In this document: piece by piece, positions 35,149-47,200 of the stretch | Position numbering within the stretch: the first letter of the stretch is position 1 | Layout: each line of letters begins with the position of its first letter | Source: Ulva prolifera | Taxonomy: Eukaryota > Chlorophyta > Ulvophyceae > Ulvales > Ulvaceae | Assembly: GCA_023078555.1 (NCBI GenBank) | Contig: CM041196.1 | Location: 2,418,001-2,482,000, forward strand | Reading direction: 5' to 3' | DNA: 64,000 nucleotides | Translations under genes and position numbers: made by a program | The notes under the pieces: model-generated | Seen by the model: only the letters and a program-made list of their open reading frames with translations | Databases searched by the model: none | Told to the model about the DNA's origin: nothing

Positions 35149-35580
35149 CTACCTAGGCCTGCAGCAGATCCAGCACAGCAGCACACAGGCCTTGTCCGGC
35201 ATGCCATTGTGGATACATCTCCAGACCTTGTGTCCTGTGTCACATGTGAAATTCTCGCCGCAGTCACCGCACACAAAACTTGATTCCTTTTGTGTCACGG
35301 GCAGAGACCAGCGTATGCCCGACGTGCGGAGCTCAGGTTCTGTGCAGATGTGAGCACATGCAGACCTACTGACAAATGTGTACACAGCATCCCAACTGTG
35401 CATGAGTATGTCACCATCACATACTGCAGTAACTCCAATCCCATAAGTCGCACGTTGAAAGCGGTACAGGCTGCTTTTTTCGCTTCGGCTGAACTGGTGA
35501 AGCCTGTGCTTCGCCCAGTGCTTACCAAGGAACTCCTGCCTGCCTGACTTGGAGCTGCCTGCGCTGCACAAGGGCCTCAT
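35149..35580 (-). CDS. Unidentified cysteine-rich ORF
   Basis: Minus-strand frame of up to 143 residues. Its C-terminal 45 residues are rich in Cys and His (SFVCGDCGENFTCDTGHKVW, then CVLLCWICC), in a spacing that could bind one or two zinc ions. The pattern is not a standard RING, PHD or C2H2 finger. A plus-strand frame covers much of the same DNA, so the strand is uncertain. The rest of 32830-36262 outside the listed features shows no gene. Confidence 0.3.
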   Translation of the reverse strand: MRPLCSAGSSKSGRQEFLGKHWAKHRLHQFSRSEKSSLYRFQRATYGIGVTAVCDGDILMHSWDAVYTFVSRSACAHICTEPELRTSGIRWSLPVTQKESSFVCGDCGENFTCDTGHKVWRCIHNGMPDKACVLLCWICCRPR

Positions 35581-36262
35581 CCTCCACCACTGGGCGTGGA
35601 CACACTCTCTGGCGTCTCGCTTGCCATGAGGGTGTCTCCCCCCCTACAGCCATGGCCTGGGCCGAGGGGCTCTCGCGGCCAGCGCTGCTGCTGTGCACAT
35701 GTACATGCATGCATGCATGCATGCACTTCAAAAATCAGGGGGGGGTGGGGGAAGCCTGCTTACAGCATGCATGTCAAGGCGTACTGTGACTACGATGGTG
35801 GGGCGCCTGGTATTGCAAATGTGGATATGGACGCATCGTTCACAGCCGGCTGCTGAAAGCATGTGTACAACAGTTGGGCCGCTGCCGTCACTGATTCCTG
35901 CATCTGCCGGCAGTGCCCAGAGCCCCGTGTTGATCGGGCTGACAAGCTCGGCCATGCTCATGCAGCGCCCTCCAAACAAAACCAGGCCGGTAGTGATCGG
36001 TGGTAGAGATCTGATGCATGAATCCTGGCGCAGCCCATCCATGCAGCACCAGAGCCGGCGAGCGTTCCATGATCACCGACCCACATGGCCATGCATCTCC
36101 GCGTTGCTAGCGTCGTCTGTTACAGCCGGCTAAAACAAATGGCTGCAAAATAAAACGGCTGTGTACAAATGCATGTGTGCAATGAGGCAGCAACAGAGCC
36201 ACGATCTCGCTTGCCCACTTCGGCTGTAGGCTGATCATGTTAAACAAAGGCCATTGGTGGGC

Positions 36263-37801
36263 ATGTATGCAGCTGCGCACAGTCTCAGGGGTCACCCTGT
36301 TGCTGCAGGAGGACCCATGGAGGTGGCGCTCGTGGTCACCTCGCTCGGAACTTTCACGTTCGCCCCAGTGCAGCTCGCCAGGTTCGTTGTCCAGGCGGCG
36401 CAATCCCTGCAAGAGGCGACTGTGGCTGCCGGGGTGTGCGAGGGCATCTGCACGGACATCTGCGAGACGGCCATGAACCGCCTGCCCGTCGTCTGCGAGC
36501 TCCTCCGCGTCGGGAACCTCTTCCCGGACAGCGAAGACGTCTCCAAACTCAACAACAAGCTGCTCCAGTGTGTCAAGTCCATCTGCAATGCGCTTCATGA
36601 TGCCGTGAATGCGATGTACGAGTACCTGCAGTGCAGCAAGGTCGCCCGGCTGCGGCAGGCGGCCAGTTTCGAGAGGCGCATGGGCGAGAAGCGCACGCGG
36701 CTCACGAACCGGTTCGATGATGTCGCCTCGTACATGCATCTCGCGAGCCTGCTGCGCACCGACCAGACCGCGCAGCAGGCACAGCACACTGCCGCCATGA
36801 TGGAAGAGGTGATGCAGAAGGTTGAGGAGCTGGGGCAGGTGCATGCTGTTGACAAGGCCCTGGTCAAGGCCCGCGCCAAGGCTGCGCTGGCGGGCCAGGT
36901 GATCGAGGTCCGGGAGGTGCATGTGGTGGAGCAGGCCTGGACTCTCTGCGGGCGGCTCGGTGTCCTCGGCGTGGCCGTGTCGCCCTGTGGTGCCCGCTTT
37001 GCAACGGCGTCCCGAGGGAATGCTGCCGCGGTGTGGGACGTGGCCACAGGCCGCCGCATGGTTGACCTGGCTGGCCACACAGACTTTGTCTGCTCAGTGG
37101 CGTGGAGCCCTGATGGGTCCAGAGTAGCCACGGCATCAGCTGACGGAGCAGCCAGATTGTGGCATGCGATAACGGGCCAATGCATGAGTCAACTGCATGC
37201 TGCGGGCAACATTGTCCAATCGGTGGCTTGGAGCCCAGACGGGGCAAGGGTGGCACTGGGGGCCTGGGACAAATCTGCCTCGGTGTGGGATGTGGCCAGT
37301 GAGCGCCGCTTGCTGCAGCTCAGTGGCCACAGCGCCGAAATCTGCTCAGTCGCGTGGAGGCGGGACGGGTACAGGGTGGCTACAGGCGCAAAAGACAAAA
37401 CTGCCATGATCTGGAGCGCGGTCACGGGCGAGTGCGTGCTGGAGCTGCGGGGGCACAGCAGAGCAGTAGAGTCGGTGGCGTGGAGCCCAAACGGGTCCAG
37501 GGTGGCTACAGGGTCAGGTGATGGCACTGCCGCCATATGGGACGCGGTGACAGGCCGCCGTGAGCTCGAGCTGCTGGGCCACAGCCAAGGCATTGATGCA
37601 GTGGCATGGAGCCCAGACGGGTCCAGGGTGGCCACAGGGTCACATGACAGGACTGCCATCGTGTGGGAAGCAGCCACAGGCCGCCGTGTGCATCAGCTGC
37701 GGCCGCACAATGACGTGATCAGGTCGGTAGCGTGGAGTCCAGATGGAAACAGTTTGTTCACCGCGTCTGATGATGGATCCGTGCGCATGTATGCGCTGTA
37801 A
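36263..37801 (+). CDS. Helical-bundle / WD40-repeat protein 3
   Basis: Single-exon frame of 512 residues from the first in-frame ATG. An alternative start at 36317 (MEVALVVTSLG) corresponds to MAAQLVDTSLG of gene 2. The eight or so residues before it (SLRGH, AGG) are also shared with gene 2 without gaps, so translation may begin upstream in both. Residues about 20-215 form the helical region (VQLARFVVQAAQSLQEATVA, ALHDAVNAMYEYLQCSKVAR, MMEEVMQKVEEL). Seven WD40 units run from about residue 233 to the end (VRMYAL); typical strands are VAWSPDGSRVATGS and AAIWDAVTG. The same DNA blocks recur across units and between genes 2 and 3. No enzymatic domain is present. Function is not known. Confidence 0.87.
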   Translation: MYAAAHSLRGHPVAAGGPMEVALVVTSLGTFTFAPVQLARFVVQAAQSLQEATVAAGVCEGICTDICETAMNRLPVVCELLRVGNLFPDSEDVSKLNNKLLQCVKSICNALHDAVNAMYEYLQCSKVARLRQAASFERRMGEKRTRLTNRFDDVASYMHLASLLRTDQTAQQAQHTAAMMEEVMQKVEELGQVHAVDKALVKARAKAALAGQVIEVREVHVVEQAWTLCGRLGVLGVAVSPCGARFATASRGNAAAVWDVATGRRMVDLAGHTDFVCSVAWSPDGSRVATASADGAARLWHAITGQCMSQLHAAGNIVQSVAWSPDGARVALGAWDKSASVWDVASERRLLQLSGHSAEICSVAWRRDGYRVATGAKDKTAMIWSAVTGECVLELRGHSRAVESVAWSPNGSRVATGSGDGTAAIWDAVTGRRELELLGHSQGIDAVAWSPDGSRVATGSHDRTAIVWEAATGRRVHQLRPHNDVIRSVAWSPDGNSLFTASDDGSVRMYAL

Positions 37802-37866
37802 CTGCACAAAACAGCGCCTCGGTTCGTTGCTTGTTGGGCGGGCCACACTGGTGAGCAAACTGGACA

Positions 37867-38045
37867 CCCTGGTGTGTGTGTGTGCATGCGTGGGTTTGTA
37901 GCAGTCTGAGGTTCTGTGCGCGACATCGTTTCCCGGGCGCGTGGTGGGTTCTGTGTGTGTTGCGTGGGTGGGTGTCTGGGTTTGTCCTTGATCTGCTTGC
38001 TTCTTTCGCGATGCTGCCTGCCTCTCCGCATGTATCCTTGCAACC
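37867..38045 (+). mobile_element. SINE-like retroelement, diverged copy (B)
   Basis: Shares the family order: GT-rich 5' part, GCGTGGTGGGT, then TGCTTGCTTCTTTCGCGATG, CTGCCTGCC and an ending near TCCTTGCAAC. It begins about 65 bases after the stop codon of WD40 gene 3, so it may provide part of that gene's 3' end. No target-site duplication was recognised. Confidence 0.5.
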
Positions 38046-39538
38046 ACCGGTGAGCACAGACAGGGGATGATAAATGTTGTCAAGGCCCGAGTCGGCACCC
38101 CAGAGGGAGTGACTATGGTTGTGCACCCATGGGGCCGCAGGATTGACATCTTGCAGCATGGGCCCTCCAGTGGAGGGCTTTCGCTTCGTGGCCATGTCTG
38201 TGCTGCTGGGCCTGCAGCTCCCTCCCCCAGTGGTTGTGGAATGTTGAGGTCGCTGTCACATGCACATATGTCAGCCCACCGCATGCACTCACAGTCCACA
38301 TGTCGCATAGCTGCATGATGACGGTGACAAGGTGACGGCATTCTCCGCTGAAGAGCCCATGACATTTCGCACGGCGGCCACAGGCACACACGCAGGGAGC
38401 GCATGCCCACGACCATTCCACCATGAGTATTTTGTTCCGCACAGACGAGTGTGCGTGCCAGCTAGCCAGTCTTGAGACGACCTGCACCGGACACCCTCCA
38501 GAGCGGCCACGGCTCAGGTGCATGCAGAGCATTAGAACTCGAACACGTTCCCGTGGTTCACATGCTTTTTGATGCCGTGACGATGTGGGGATGAGGTATC
38601 AGGTGTAAGCCCCATCTGCTCCGACCCCCGTCATGTGGTACGCCCCGTTGCTCTCCCTGGTGCGCCCGGGGTGCGGGGGGCCTCAGGACATGTCTGGGTG
38701 GACTGGGGTCATAATTGTCATTGATATCAATGTGCCACAGGTGATGCTTCTGCCGTGGGGAGATACTTTGAGGACACACATACAGGCATGTCCCCTGCAT
38801 ACAACTGCAGGTTTGCTGGCATATGGGCAGAGCGAGACAGCCCCAAGAGAAACGCCCCGGCATAGAGACCCAGCCCATGGCTAGCGCCCACATCACTGAG
38901 CAGCCTCGCCGTTCACGGCGGGCCTGGCAGCCGAGGCACAAGGCATGAACTCTGCAGAGCCGCGTAGGAGCCGTGGAGAGGAGCAACATGCATGAGCGCG
39001 CGGAACATGCTGGGGCTGCCTGACTTGCAGCGCATAGACCTTACAGCACGTGAGTGCTCTGTTGCCATGGTGGAGCTCTACAGCGCGCAGCAGGCCCACG
39101 GCTGCTGAAGCAAGGGCTTCATCTCCGCACCGGCGCACCGGCAGCGACCGAGAGCGCGGTGCCACACCGGCACGTGCACGCATGCGCGCTACCGCTGTTG
39201 CAGGTGAGCCTTTCACACGGGGCCCCACGCCTCTGCAAACCCGCTCTGTCACTGTGCCCGCGTGATTCCTGTGACAGCCGCACGGGCTTTCCCTTTCCCT
39301 CCGCCGCCCCTCACTCACATCAACACCTCTGACATTACATCCTACACTCTGAAAGCTTCCATGAGACTACTACACGACGCCCGCGCCAGGGTCCACGGCG
39401 CAAGGGTGCTGTGCGGCCGCTGTGTGTGGCTCCGTCTGCAGGGTGGTCAGCCGGAGAAGCCCCTTGTGAGGCATGCATGCAGCGCATGCATCTGGCCCGC
39501 GCATGTGCGGCGGCGACGCCGGGGCCTGGCCGGGCTCT
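38046..39538. other. Intergenic, no gene supported
   Basis: Frames on both strands are short and low-complexity. The right end is the 3' flank of the minus-strand mitochondrial carrier. Nothing else is supported. Confidence 0.4.
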
Positions 39539-41835
39539 TCACCCGAGCAGGCGGCGGGCCTGCTCGTAGAGGAAGAACTGCACGGCGGCCTGCGGGCAGA
39601 CGCGCGCGGCGTTCGCGGCGAAGCCCTGGTACAGCGCGGTGAAGCCGCCGTGGCGCAGGATGCTGACGAACGTGCGCGGCAGCGACTGGTACGCGAGGCG
39701 CTGCGGGCCGGAGAGGCGCTGCTGCATGCGCGACCGCGCCACCTGCACCCCCGCCGGCGTCACCTCCCTCGGTGGGAAACCGATACTGATGCGGACTGGG
39801 TCACAATCAGAGGGACACATCACGTGGAGACAAACACGACCCTGCCCGCGGTGGCAGATGCCGTCGGTGCGTCGTCGCGTCGTTGCGTGGGTGTTCGCAT
39901 GACTGCAGGGCTGCACGGCCTGCGCGCCACCTGGACTCCCGGCACCGGGTCATCTCACTTGATTGGGCATCGCGACCGTGGCTGTGCCGGAGAGAGGGAC
40001 GCGGAGACAAATCACTACTTGCATACAATACAAGCGCATCTCTGCCATTGGTCAAAGACGGCGTCGGCAATCCTGCTCGGCAATGGATGCATCACCGTTG
40101 CGCGAGTGCATGCAGCTTTGTGTGGGTGCATCTGGCGGCCGGGATGAACAGAGGTGATTTGGTGACCTCAAAGCGAGAGCCGTTGACGTGGCCGGCCGAC
40201 AAGATTTGGCACGCGCCAGGTCGAGACGCTAGCACACATCTGCCCGTTGCAAATGACAGCGTCTCTGGGAATGGCAGTGGCGATAACTAGTTTGGAGCCC
40301 GGTACATCTGGGCGATACGGTTACGCCTGTGTGCGATACGGTTACGCGATACGGTTACGCCTGTGCGCAAGGACTGACACATGGATCAGCATTCGTCAAC
40401 AGAGGCCGCCTAACCCTCCAGATGCATAGTGCATCCCACAATACACATCCTACTCAAGGGACAACGCGGGAGCACTGGAAGGATGCCCAGGGCTGCTGGC
40501 GCAGTAGAGACATGCCAATCCCGGCACGCCTCCTGCCTGGCGCTCGCGGCACAGCAACTGCGCCAGGCCGCGCCAGCGGCCGAAGGTGACGTTGCGACTG
40601 CAGCCGCTATCAACACGCACGCAGCAGCGGACGCATGTGGCTGCCACTGCGCCGAGCGTGCTGCGGCTTCACAGCACGACACTGCGGCCACCCGCTGCCA
40701 AGCACGCACGCACCCCCAGCCTGCCGCAGCGTGATGCGCCGGGGCAGATCATCTGCAGCCTGCCGGGGAGCGTTCTCAGCTGGCGCAGCTAAACAACATG
40801 CTACTCAGCTGTTGACAGGTAGTCATGCATGCATGCATGCCATGCATGTGGAGCGCACCTGCAGCGGGTACGTGAGCGACGACGCAGCGAGCTTCGCGAC
40901 GGCGCCCATGACGAGGGAGTCGAGGTGCGGGGCGTGCGTGCCGCCGGCGGCCTCGAGCGAGCGGCGGCGCATGCCCTTGAGTTCCTCGTACGCCATCATC
41001 TGGACGGCGCCGTGCGAGCACAGCAGCAGCGCGGGCCCGAGGCCGCGGTAGAAGCCGGCGAGGCCGTCGGAGCGCAGCACGGAGCGCACGGCGGCGGGGA
41101 GGCCCATCGCGGCGGAGGTCCGGGCCGCGGGGGTGGCGTGCGCGGCGGCCTTGCGCACCGCGGCCGGGGCGACGTTAGTGCTGTCCAGCTGCATGCGGGT
41201 CTTCACGACCCACAGCGGGTTTGTGGCCAGGGTGACGAGGACTCCTGCATACATATTGACTCACATTTCAACTCACACTCAAACAGCCGTCCAGGATGTA
41301 CGTGAGTGCCTGGATCGCAATCATGTGATGACAAACACAGCTGTGGGTGCTTTGATGTGGCAGTGCGATGCTGTTCCGGCAGTCTTTCAGAACATGGATG
41401 CCCCTCTTGTTTGGCGTACCTGCCTGCATCCCTGTCACCAGCTTCATGTTCCACGTGAGCTCCTGGGTGCCCTGCTGTGTGCAGTAGTAGCCATTGATGC
41501 TCTTCCAAGCCACCCAGTAAAGACCCCATGACACCGCGTTTCCGATGAGGGATGGCGCCAGCCCTGCAGTGCAACTGCCGTGATGACAAATACGATGCAA
41601 CAGAGCAGGGCTCGCAGAACCGGTCATGCGCACCTGAATACAAGCCCCGAACTCCTTCCCTAGCCCGGATTGTTTTGAAAGCGTGAATTGTGCTGTGGTA
41701 GCGGTTGGTGATGCCCTTCTCCTGGACCTGGAGGCGAGTCTTGATGACATCCAGCGGGTGGAGCAGGAGGACTGTGAGAGCCCCTGACACGGCTCCCGCC
41801 ACTGCCTCTTTCCACTTCACATGTTCAAACGTCAT
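39539..41835 (-). CDS. Mitochondrial carrier, folate/FAD (SLC25A32/FOLT) type
   Basis: Inner-membrane solute carrier of the SLC25 family. Four exons on the minus strand, 41835-41634, 41563-41420, 41244-40859 and 39742-39539, give 311 residues, the normal carrier length, with all phases consistent. The three carrier signatures are HPLDVIKTRLQ (Pro27), NPLWVVKTRMQ (Pro125) and YPLQVARSRMQ (Pro242). NPLWV in repeat 2 with GLGPALLLCSHGAVQMMAYE and WGLYWVAWKSINGYY is typical of the folate, FAD and NAD carrier branch, not of ADP/ATP carriers, which have RRRMMM (absent). Exact substrate cannot be fixed from sequence; plant and algal members of this branch include plastid folate carriers. The last intron, 40858-39743, is over 1 kb. 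The start codon lies 31 bases from that of the divergent small gene. Confidence 0.9.
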
Positions 41836-41866
41836 CAAGGGCTACTTTGGCGTGCAGCGCTTAAAC

Positions 41867-42339
41867 ATGGATGATGCCTGGGACACCGGCACTTGCGATG
41901 CTGAGCGAGGCCGGATGCTGGTGCTTTGCTACACAGATACTCTTTGCACGGAGATAAATCCGAGATGGTATATCTTAGGTATCTGTGCAGACTGCTGCAT
42001 CTTGCAGGCTGCATGCACAGATACTAACAAAGCCAGACGAGGGCAGCGACAGCATCAGCGATGTAGACGCAGTGCACGAGCATCTCAGGTGTCGCATGAC
42101 CTCGTATGTCAGCATTCACACAATTGTATTGTACATCGCTGTTTCATCTGTGCACATCTATACGCGTGCTTTTTTGCAGCAACGTCGCGCTGATGTGGCT
42201 CTGCACTGCCCAAGTTGTGGCGGAGGGACAGGTCGATGAGCTACACGCCCGTCCTGCTCTGCTCGTAACGGTTGTTGCGCCTAATGACATACGGCAGAAG
42301 ACACGTAAATATGGGAATTCTATCTCTGAAGAACTGTAA
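41867..42339 (+). CDS. Unidentified small protein, about 113 residues
   Basis: Three exons can be joined in phase: 41867-41967, 42008-42088 and 42180-42339. Conserved-looking segments are CYTDTLCTEINPRW, PDEGSDSISDVDAVHEHL and NVALMWLCTAQVVAEGQVDE, followed by LLVTVVAPNDIRQKTRKYG and a stop at 42337. The first intron would be only 40 bases, which is short, so that junction is the weakest point. A TGTAA overlaps the stop codon. Acidic N-terminal half, basic C-terminus, no signal peptide or membrane segment. I do not recognise the family. It is divergent from the mitochondrial carrier and convergent with the next minus-strand exon. Confidence 0.45.
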
Positions 42340-42346
42340 ATTATGA

Positions 42347-42466
42347 TCATTTTCGTAGTGACTCCAGACCGTCTTCGATAGCCTCTGACAGCGCTAGCTC
42401 CAGCACATACGTCTGACGGTCCGTGTTAAGCCCGTGTTGGGCGGATATGCGCACCTTAAATGCAGC
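42347..42466 (-). CDS. Terminal exon of an unidentified minus-strand gene
   Basis: The minus-strand frame reads AAFKVRISAQHGLNTDRQTY then VLELALSEAIEDGLESLRK and a stop at 42347. It looks more protein-like than the opposite strand and follows an AG acceptor near 42466. Upstream exons (higher coordinates) could not be joined with confidence; a competing plus-strand segment at 42615-42770 (PEDAAVWQLHLALNAMNICP) also looks coding. Family unknown. Confidence 0.35.
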   Translation of the reverse strand, partial: AAFKVRISAQHGLNTDRQTYVLELALSEAIEDGLESLRK

Positions 42467-43027
42467 TTGTGTGAGGCAAAGATGTGCCCATTCTCGTGCA
42501 ACCAGCCAACACCACGGTAATGCACGTCGGCACAGGGTGTGCAAAGCTGAGAAGCAAGAAGGCAGCGCTGCAAAACAGGTAATCAACTCCGTATCAATTC
42601 ATAGTTCGATCCTGCAGCCGGAGGATGCTGCGGTGTGGCAGCTTCACCTTGCGTTGAACGCCATGAACATCTGTCCCAACCTGATGTCTCAGCTGCATGA
42701 GGCTGCCAGACACAGCATGGCGCTGCGGAAGACTTCCAGAATCGACACATATCCTGCAATGGAGTCATTAGTCCACTTCAGCCTGAATTATACATGGTCT
42801 GGGCTTGAGTCCCACTGTCGACCTGCTTGAGATGTGCTGGTGCTCCTGCTGCACCTGACCGAGACTTGGCGTGCCAAGCTGTGGCCGTGTCAAGTCCTGA
42901 TGACAACATACGACACCTGCGTGCTCGTTTGCCATCACGTTTCTCAGGAAATTTGGTAGCATCCTGATGTTGCGCAGATGAGCCTGCCACATGCACAGAA
43001 ATCTGGTATGGTTTTGGCCAACATCAG

Positions 43028-43327
43028 ATTTTGTGCGAGTCCTTGAGCAAGTTGAACGGCAAGCTCGTGCAGGGTGCAAGTGATAATGAGGTTTTGTCAG
43101 AGGAAGAGATAGCAAAGCTGGCCGCTTTGAAGCGTGCACGGGACAAAGATGCCAAGAAAATGGGTGCAATTGAGGGGGCTTTGAGCGAGATTGAGCTCAT
43201 CGACTGGCCTGAGCCTGGTAAAGCTACAGTAGAGACTTTGTATGTCCTTGTGATCGTTATTGGAGCCTCAGCGTTCCTGTTTGGACTGAACGCCGTCCTT
43301 TCAGAGGTCTCTAAACAGTTGTACTGA
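43028..43327 (+). CDS. SecE-like preprotein translocase subunit, last exon
   Basis: The exon begins after an AG at 43027 and ends at a TGA at 43325-43327. It encodes a charged helical part (LSEEEIAKLAALKRARDKDA) followed by the SecE hallmark arrangement: an amphipathic segment IELIDWPEPGKATVETLYV leading into one membrane helix (VLVIVIGASAFLFGLNAVLS) and a short tail. SecE stabilises the SecY channel; in algae the nuclear copy normally serves the thylakoid or plastid Sec system. The 5' exon with a transit peptide is missing from this model and was not found with confidence in 42.6-43.0 kb. Sec61-gamma is an alternative, but the DWP motif before the helix favours SecE. Confidence 0.65.
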   Translation: MLCESLSKLNGKLVQGASDNEVLSEEEIAKLAALKRARDKDAKKMGAIEGALSEIELIDWPEPGKATVETLYVLVIVIGASAFLFGLNAVLSEVSKQLY

Positions 43328-43425
43328 TGCTTGACATCAGTACAGAACGAACCCGCGTATCTCAGAGCTGTATGATGAGATGGGGTCGGGTATCACTTCC
43401 CTAGACTGTGTATATTCCTTGCATT

Positions 43426-43430
43426 TGTAA
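43426..43430 (+). terminator. Putative TGTAA polyadenylation signal for the SecE-like gene
   Basis: TGTAA about 100 bases after the stop codon, the same arrangement as in the eS7 gene. Confidence 0.5.
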
Positions 43431-43942
43431 ACGGACACAGCAGGCATCATGTTGCTCAGATGGCTCTATGCACACAAGTCGCGAAAGACCAACTTGCGGA
43501 GAGACATGGAGTCATCCCGTCTACGTAAAGCGGTGCCCCATCTTTCGTGGTGCCCCTCGGATGCCCTTGCATGTGTGCTCATAGTGCCAGTGACATCAGA
43601 CCTGGCACAACAGTTTGCTGGTGGCTTTGACTGGCCCATTGCAAACGTGGTTCATCGTTTCATCTATTGTGTAGCTGCCAGGTATTGGCCGGACGCGGCA
43701 TATACATTACAAGACGGCCCCGTGGGCCTCGTATTGGTGTGCGTGACCATAGCAAAACATGAGCCACAACTCAATTACGGCAATGCGGAACCGCCCACCA
43801 TGATAACATGCTCACCTGATAAGTGCTGCTGTTTAATGTGAACATCGAGAGCCCGATTGCCCCGTCCATAGATGGCTCGCTCGAGATGACCATCACGCAG
43901 TGGCTTCAGTGCGACCTCGTTGAGCACCTACGGAGCATGCAG

Positions 43943-44130
43943 CCTGGCGCTACTTCGCGGAGAAGCTCAGCGGGATACTGACAAGCGTTAGACACCGATC
44001 GCTATTGAGCGATGCCTGTCACATGTCTTCGAACATGGAAGGTGGCTATGCGGTGAAGGATCTGTTGTTGACATGGTGGCAGTGGCACGATGGTCCCGAG
44101 GCGTTGCGCTATCCTGCGCGTGCCAAGTAA
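43943..44130 (+). CDS. Last exon of an unidentified gene
   Basis: After an AG at 43942 a frame of 62 codons runs to TAA at 44128, containing WRYFAEKLSGILTSVRHRSL, then MEGGYAVKDLLLTWWQWHDG and PEALRYPARAK. The aromatic-rich composition and clean acceptor suggest a real coding exon. Upstream candidates are the 43449-43841 frame (FAGGFDWPIAN inside) and a segment near 43849-43920 (SPIAPSIDGSLEMTITQWLQ), but their joins do not resolve in phase. Family unknown. Confidence 0.4.
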
Positions 44131-44280
44131 TGCAAATGAACTGCAAATTTTGCTCAGCTTGTGATTAAAGTATATCTGAAATGGGCCCGCTTGCCGGTCT
44201 GGACACGTCGCGAGAGTGGTACGGCTATATCGCTATACACCGGACATTGCTAGCCCGGCCCAGCATGTGATGGCGTATTC

Positions 44281-47200
44281 ATGTGCAGGGCTGCAATGGA
44301 TGTAACCGTCCGCAAAGCTCTAGATCAACTTGCGTCCGTGGCTTCTTCACAGGCATGGGAAATCAGGTACCAAGGGCCATCTCCATGCCTGCACCAAACG
44401 TACTAAGTGACGTCAACAGCCGCACCAGTTTGCGCACCTTCATCTTGTGTGATGCAGGCAGCTGCAAGAGAAAGTCGCATCAAAGGATGCTTTGCTAAAC
44501 GAGCTCAGGCACAAGGCAGACCAAGCTGCTGTGGATCAGTTGTGCAAACGGACCCAAGTCGTGACAGACACTGCGTCAACGATGTCTCTGACACAGAAAC
44601 ACTTGGAATCGCGTATGATAGCCGTTGAGAAACGTCTAGAGTATGAGTTCGCAGCTGGAAGTGGTGACAGCAGGAACCAGGCAGCTAACCAACCTCTGGG
44701 GAATGCTGTCAACCCACCTGCAGACACGAACACCAGCTGTGCGACACTGCCTTCGATATGTGATGACAGCGTGGCTGATCTACATGATGGCGAGTGCTTC
44801 CGTGTATTGCGTCAGCCATGTGCATGCCTGTTTGTTAAAGCTAGCATGTCACCGGTTGTGTCGTCTTGACTGCAGGGGAACCAATTTTTAAAGGTGCAGC
44901 GGCAGCACCATCTCCCACAGTGCCAGGGCCACATACTGCTGTGCAAGAGCGGGCGATCGCTGTACGCATGGCCGCTGTGGAGCGGAAGCTGTCCGGGCTG
45001 CAGGGCGCCTGCTTGGGGCTGGAGGAGGACAGCAGTGCAGTCGCTGCCAGAGTCGACAGCCTAGAGGTATGCGTCAGGGCCTCACCTCCCGGGTGGTCAA
45101 GGAACAGTGCTCTGACCGCCACTTGCGCTTTGCATGATCGCAGAGGGCTACGCCCTGCACAGCCTGAGCCCAGTTTGGCGTGGCACCTGTGATGTGCCGC
45201 ATGCCTGATGCTAGAGCACGGCTTGCAGCTGAGATGACACCTTCACCGAAAGCGACAGGAGCTACAATGGTTCGCCAACCTTATGCATCCATGCTACGCT
45301 GCATTATACTAGAGTCCAGACACAGTGAACACTGACCCACCGGGTGTTCCCATCTCCTCATTCCTGCTCGTGAGCAAGAAAACCTCGAGTTCTGCAGGGG
45401 CGCCTCACGGCGCAAGCCGAGGATGCGATGGAGCTGTATGTGACCGCAGCGCAGCTGAAAGACACGGAGGCGCGCTGCACCACGCGTGCAGGCGCCGCAG
45501 CCGCCGCTGCAGAGGAGCGGGCCACAGCCGCCGTTGCCGTCAGCACCCGCACCGCGGCGGAGCAGGGCCAGTCGCGGCTCGACTCGCTGCGGGACTGCAT
45601 GCATGCGGAGCTCTCTGCCCTGAAGGCACAGGTCCGCCATGCTCCCTCAACGCCCTGCGTCGTGAGCGAAACACGGTATTGTCTGGGAGGTTGGGCCTGG
45701 CAAAAAGTTGCACAGGCTCGCTATGACTGCATCAAAGCATGTTCAATTGCGATCAGCACTTGCGTAAGTCGTGATTTGCGGATGTAAGTATGTATACTCG
45801 CTGCATCAGGTATGCCTTCGCTCCACACCGGAGGGGAAAGCCTGGGGTACGTGCAGGTTGTGGAGAAGCCGCAGTGCGAGTCCCTGGAGGCTGAGGTCGC
45901 TGCACTCCGCTCGAGCCACACCGCCCTCGGATCTACCGTCAAGGCGTTGGGAAGCAGCAAAGCGGACCGCGACGCCATCGACGGCCGCCTCGAGGGCTTC
46001 CGCAAGGCCGTGGAGGACATGAAGGCGAGCGTGTTGGCCCACATTGCGGAGCGCGCTGCGGCGCGCTCTGCCGACGTCAAGGCGGCCGTGGAGGCCGTAA
46101 CGGCGCTCGAGCGGCGCGCGGGCGTGCTCGAAGGTACGGTCGCGGATGCTCGCACCGCGGCGCTGCGCGCCGCCGGCGTCGCCGGCGACGCCGCGGAAGG
46201 CCTCGAGGAGCTGCGGCCGGCGGTGGAGGCGCTACAGGCCGCCCTGTGGGGCGCGCGGGGGGCGGCGGGTGGCGGTGGGGGAGAGGGCAAGGCGCTGGCA
46301 GACATCGTGGGGGAGGTGCAGGCGGCGCAGTGGCAGGCGTGCAGCGTGGACGCGCTTGCGGTGGTGAAGGACCTTGCGGTTCAGGTGCTGCCCCGCCTGG
46401 TGCATGTGTGCCGGTGTGTTTGGCTGTGGATACTGTCCAAGTATTGCACTGAATGCAAGGCGACCTGAGGAATGGATGGAGAGACGGCAGCCTGAGGTTA
46501 CAGCTCGGCACGGCATTCATGCAGGCTCAGTGCACTGCCGCCGGCAATCGCCACTTGCGCAGATACGTTGAGGAGGGGGGGGTGCTGTTCTGGGCTTCCT
46601 GTGCATACGGCCCAGTGTTGATGATGGTCATCTACATGGTTCACCCTTCCGGTGCCCTCCTGGCACGCTGTCGGAGTGATCCCACCTAACCATGCAGGCC
46701 CACGAGCGCGCAGACGGCCTCTCGAAGGATGTACAGCAGCTCGCGATGGCCGACATCTCAGCCGCGCTGCCGGCCACGGTGCAGCTCGCAGTGCAGAGCG
46801 CCCTCGCGCAGAGCCAGGACGCGCAGCCCGCTGTGCCCGCAGACCTCGCAGCGCGGCTCGCCCGCCTCGAGGCCGCCTCCGGCACCGCCGGCGCCGCGCC
46901 CGCGTCGGGCGCTGGCTCGCCGCAGACGGCCGTCGTGCCGGCGGAGCGGCCGGCGACCGCCGGCATGGAGCCCGGGCGCCGCGCCGCGCTGCAGGGGCTG
47001 GTGCAGATGGCTGTCGACGACCTGGAGGGGCGGCTGCAGGAGCGGGTGCAGGGCCACTGCGCTCCGCTGGATGAGGCGATCAAACGGTTCGCCACAGCCC
47101 GTCACAATCGCATGCGTCGCTGATCAGCACGTGCCGGCTGGGATCTTTTATGGCGAAGCTTGTCCTCTGTAGAGCAGACATTAGTGTCCCTAGCGATGGG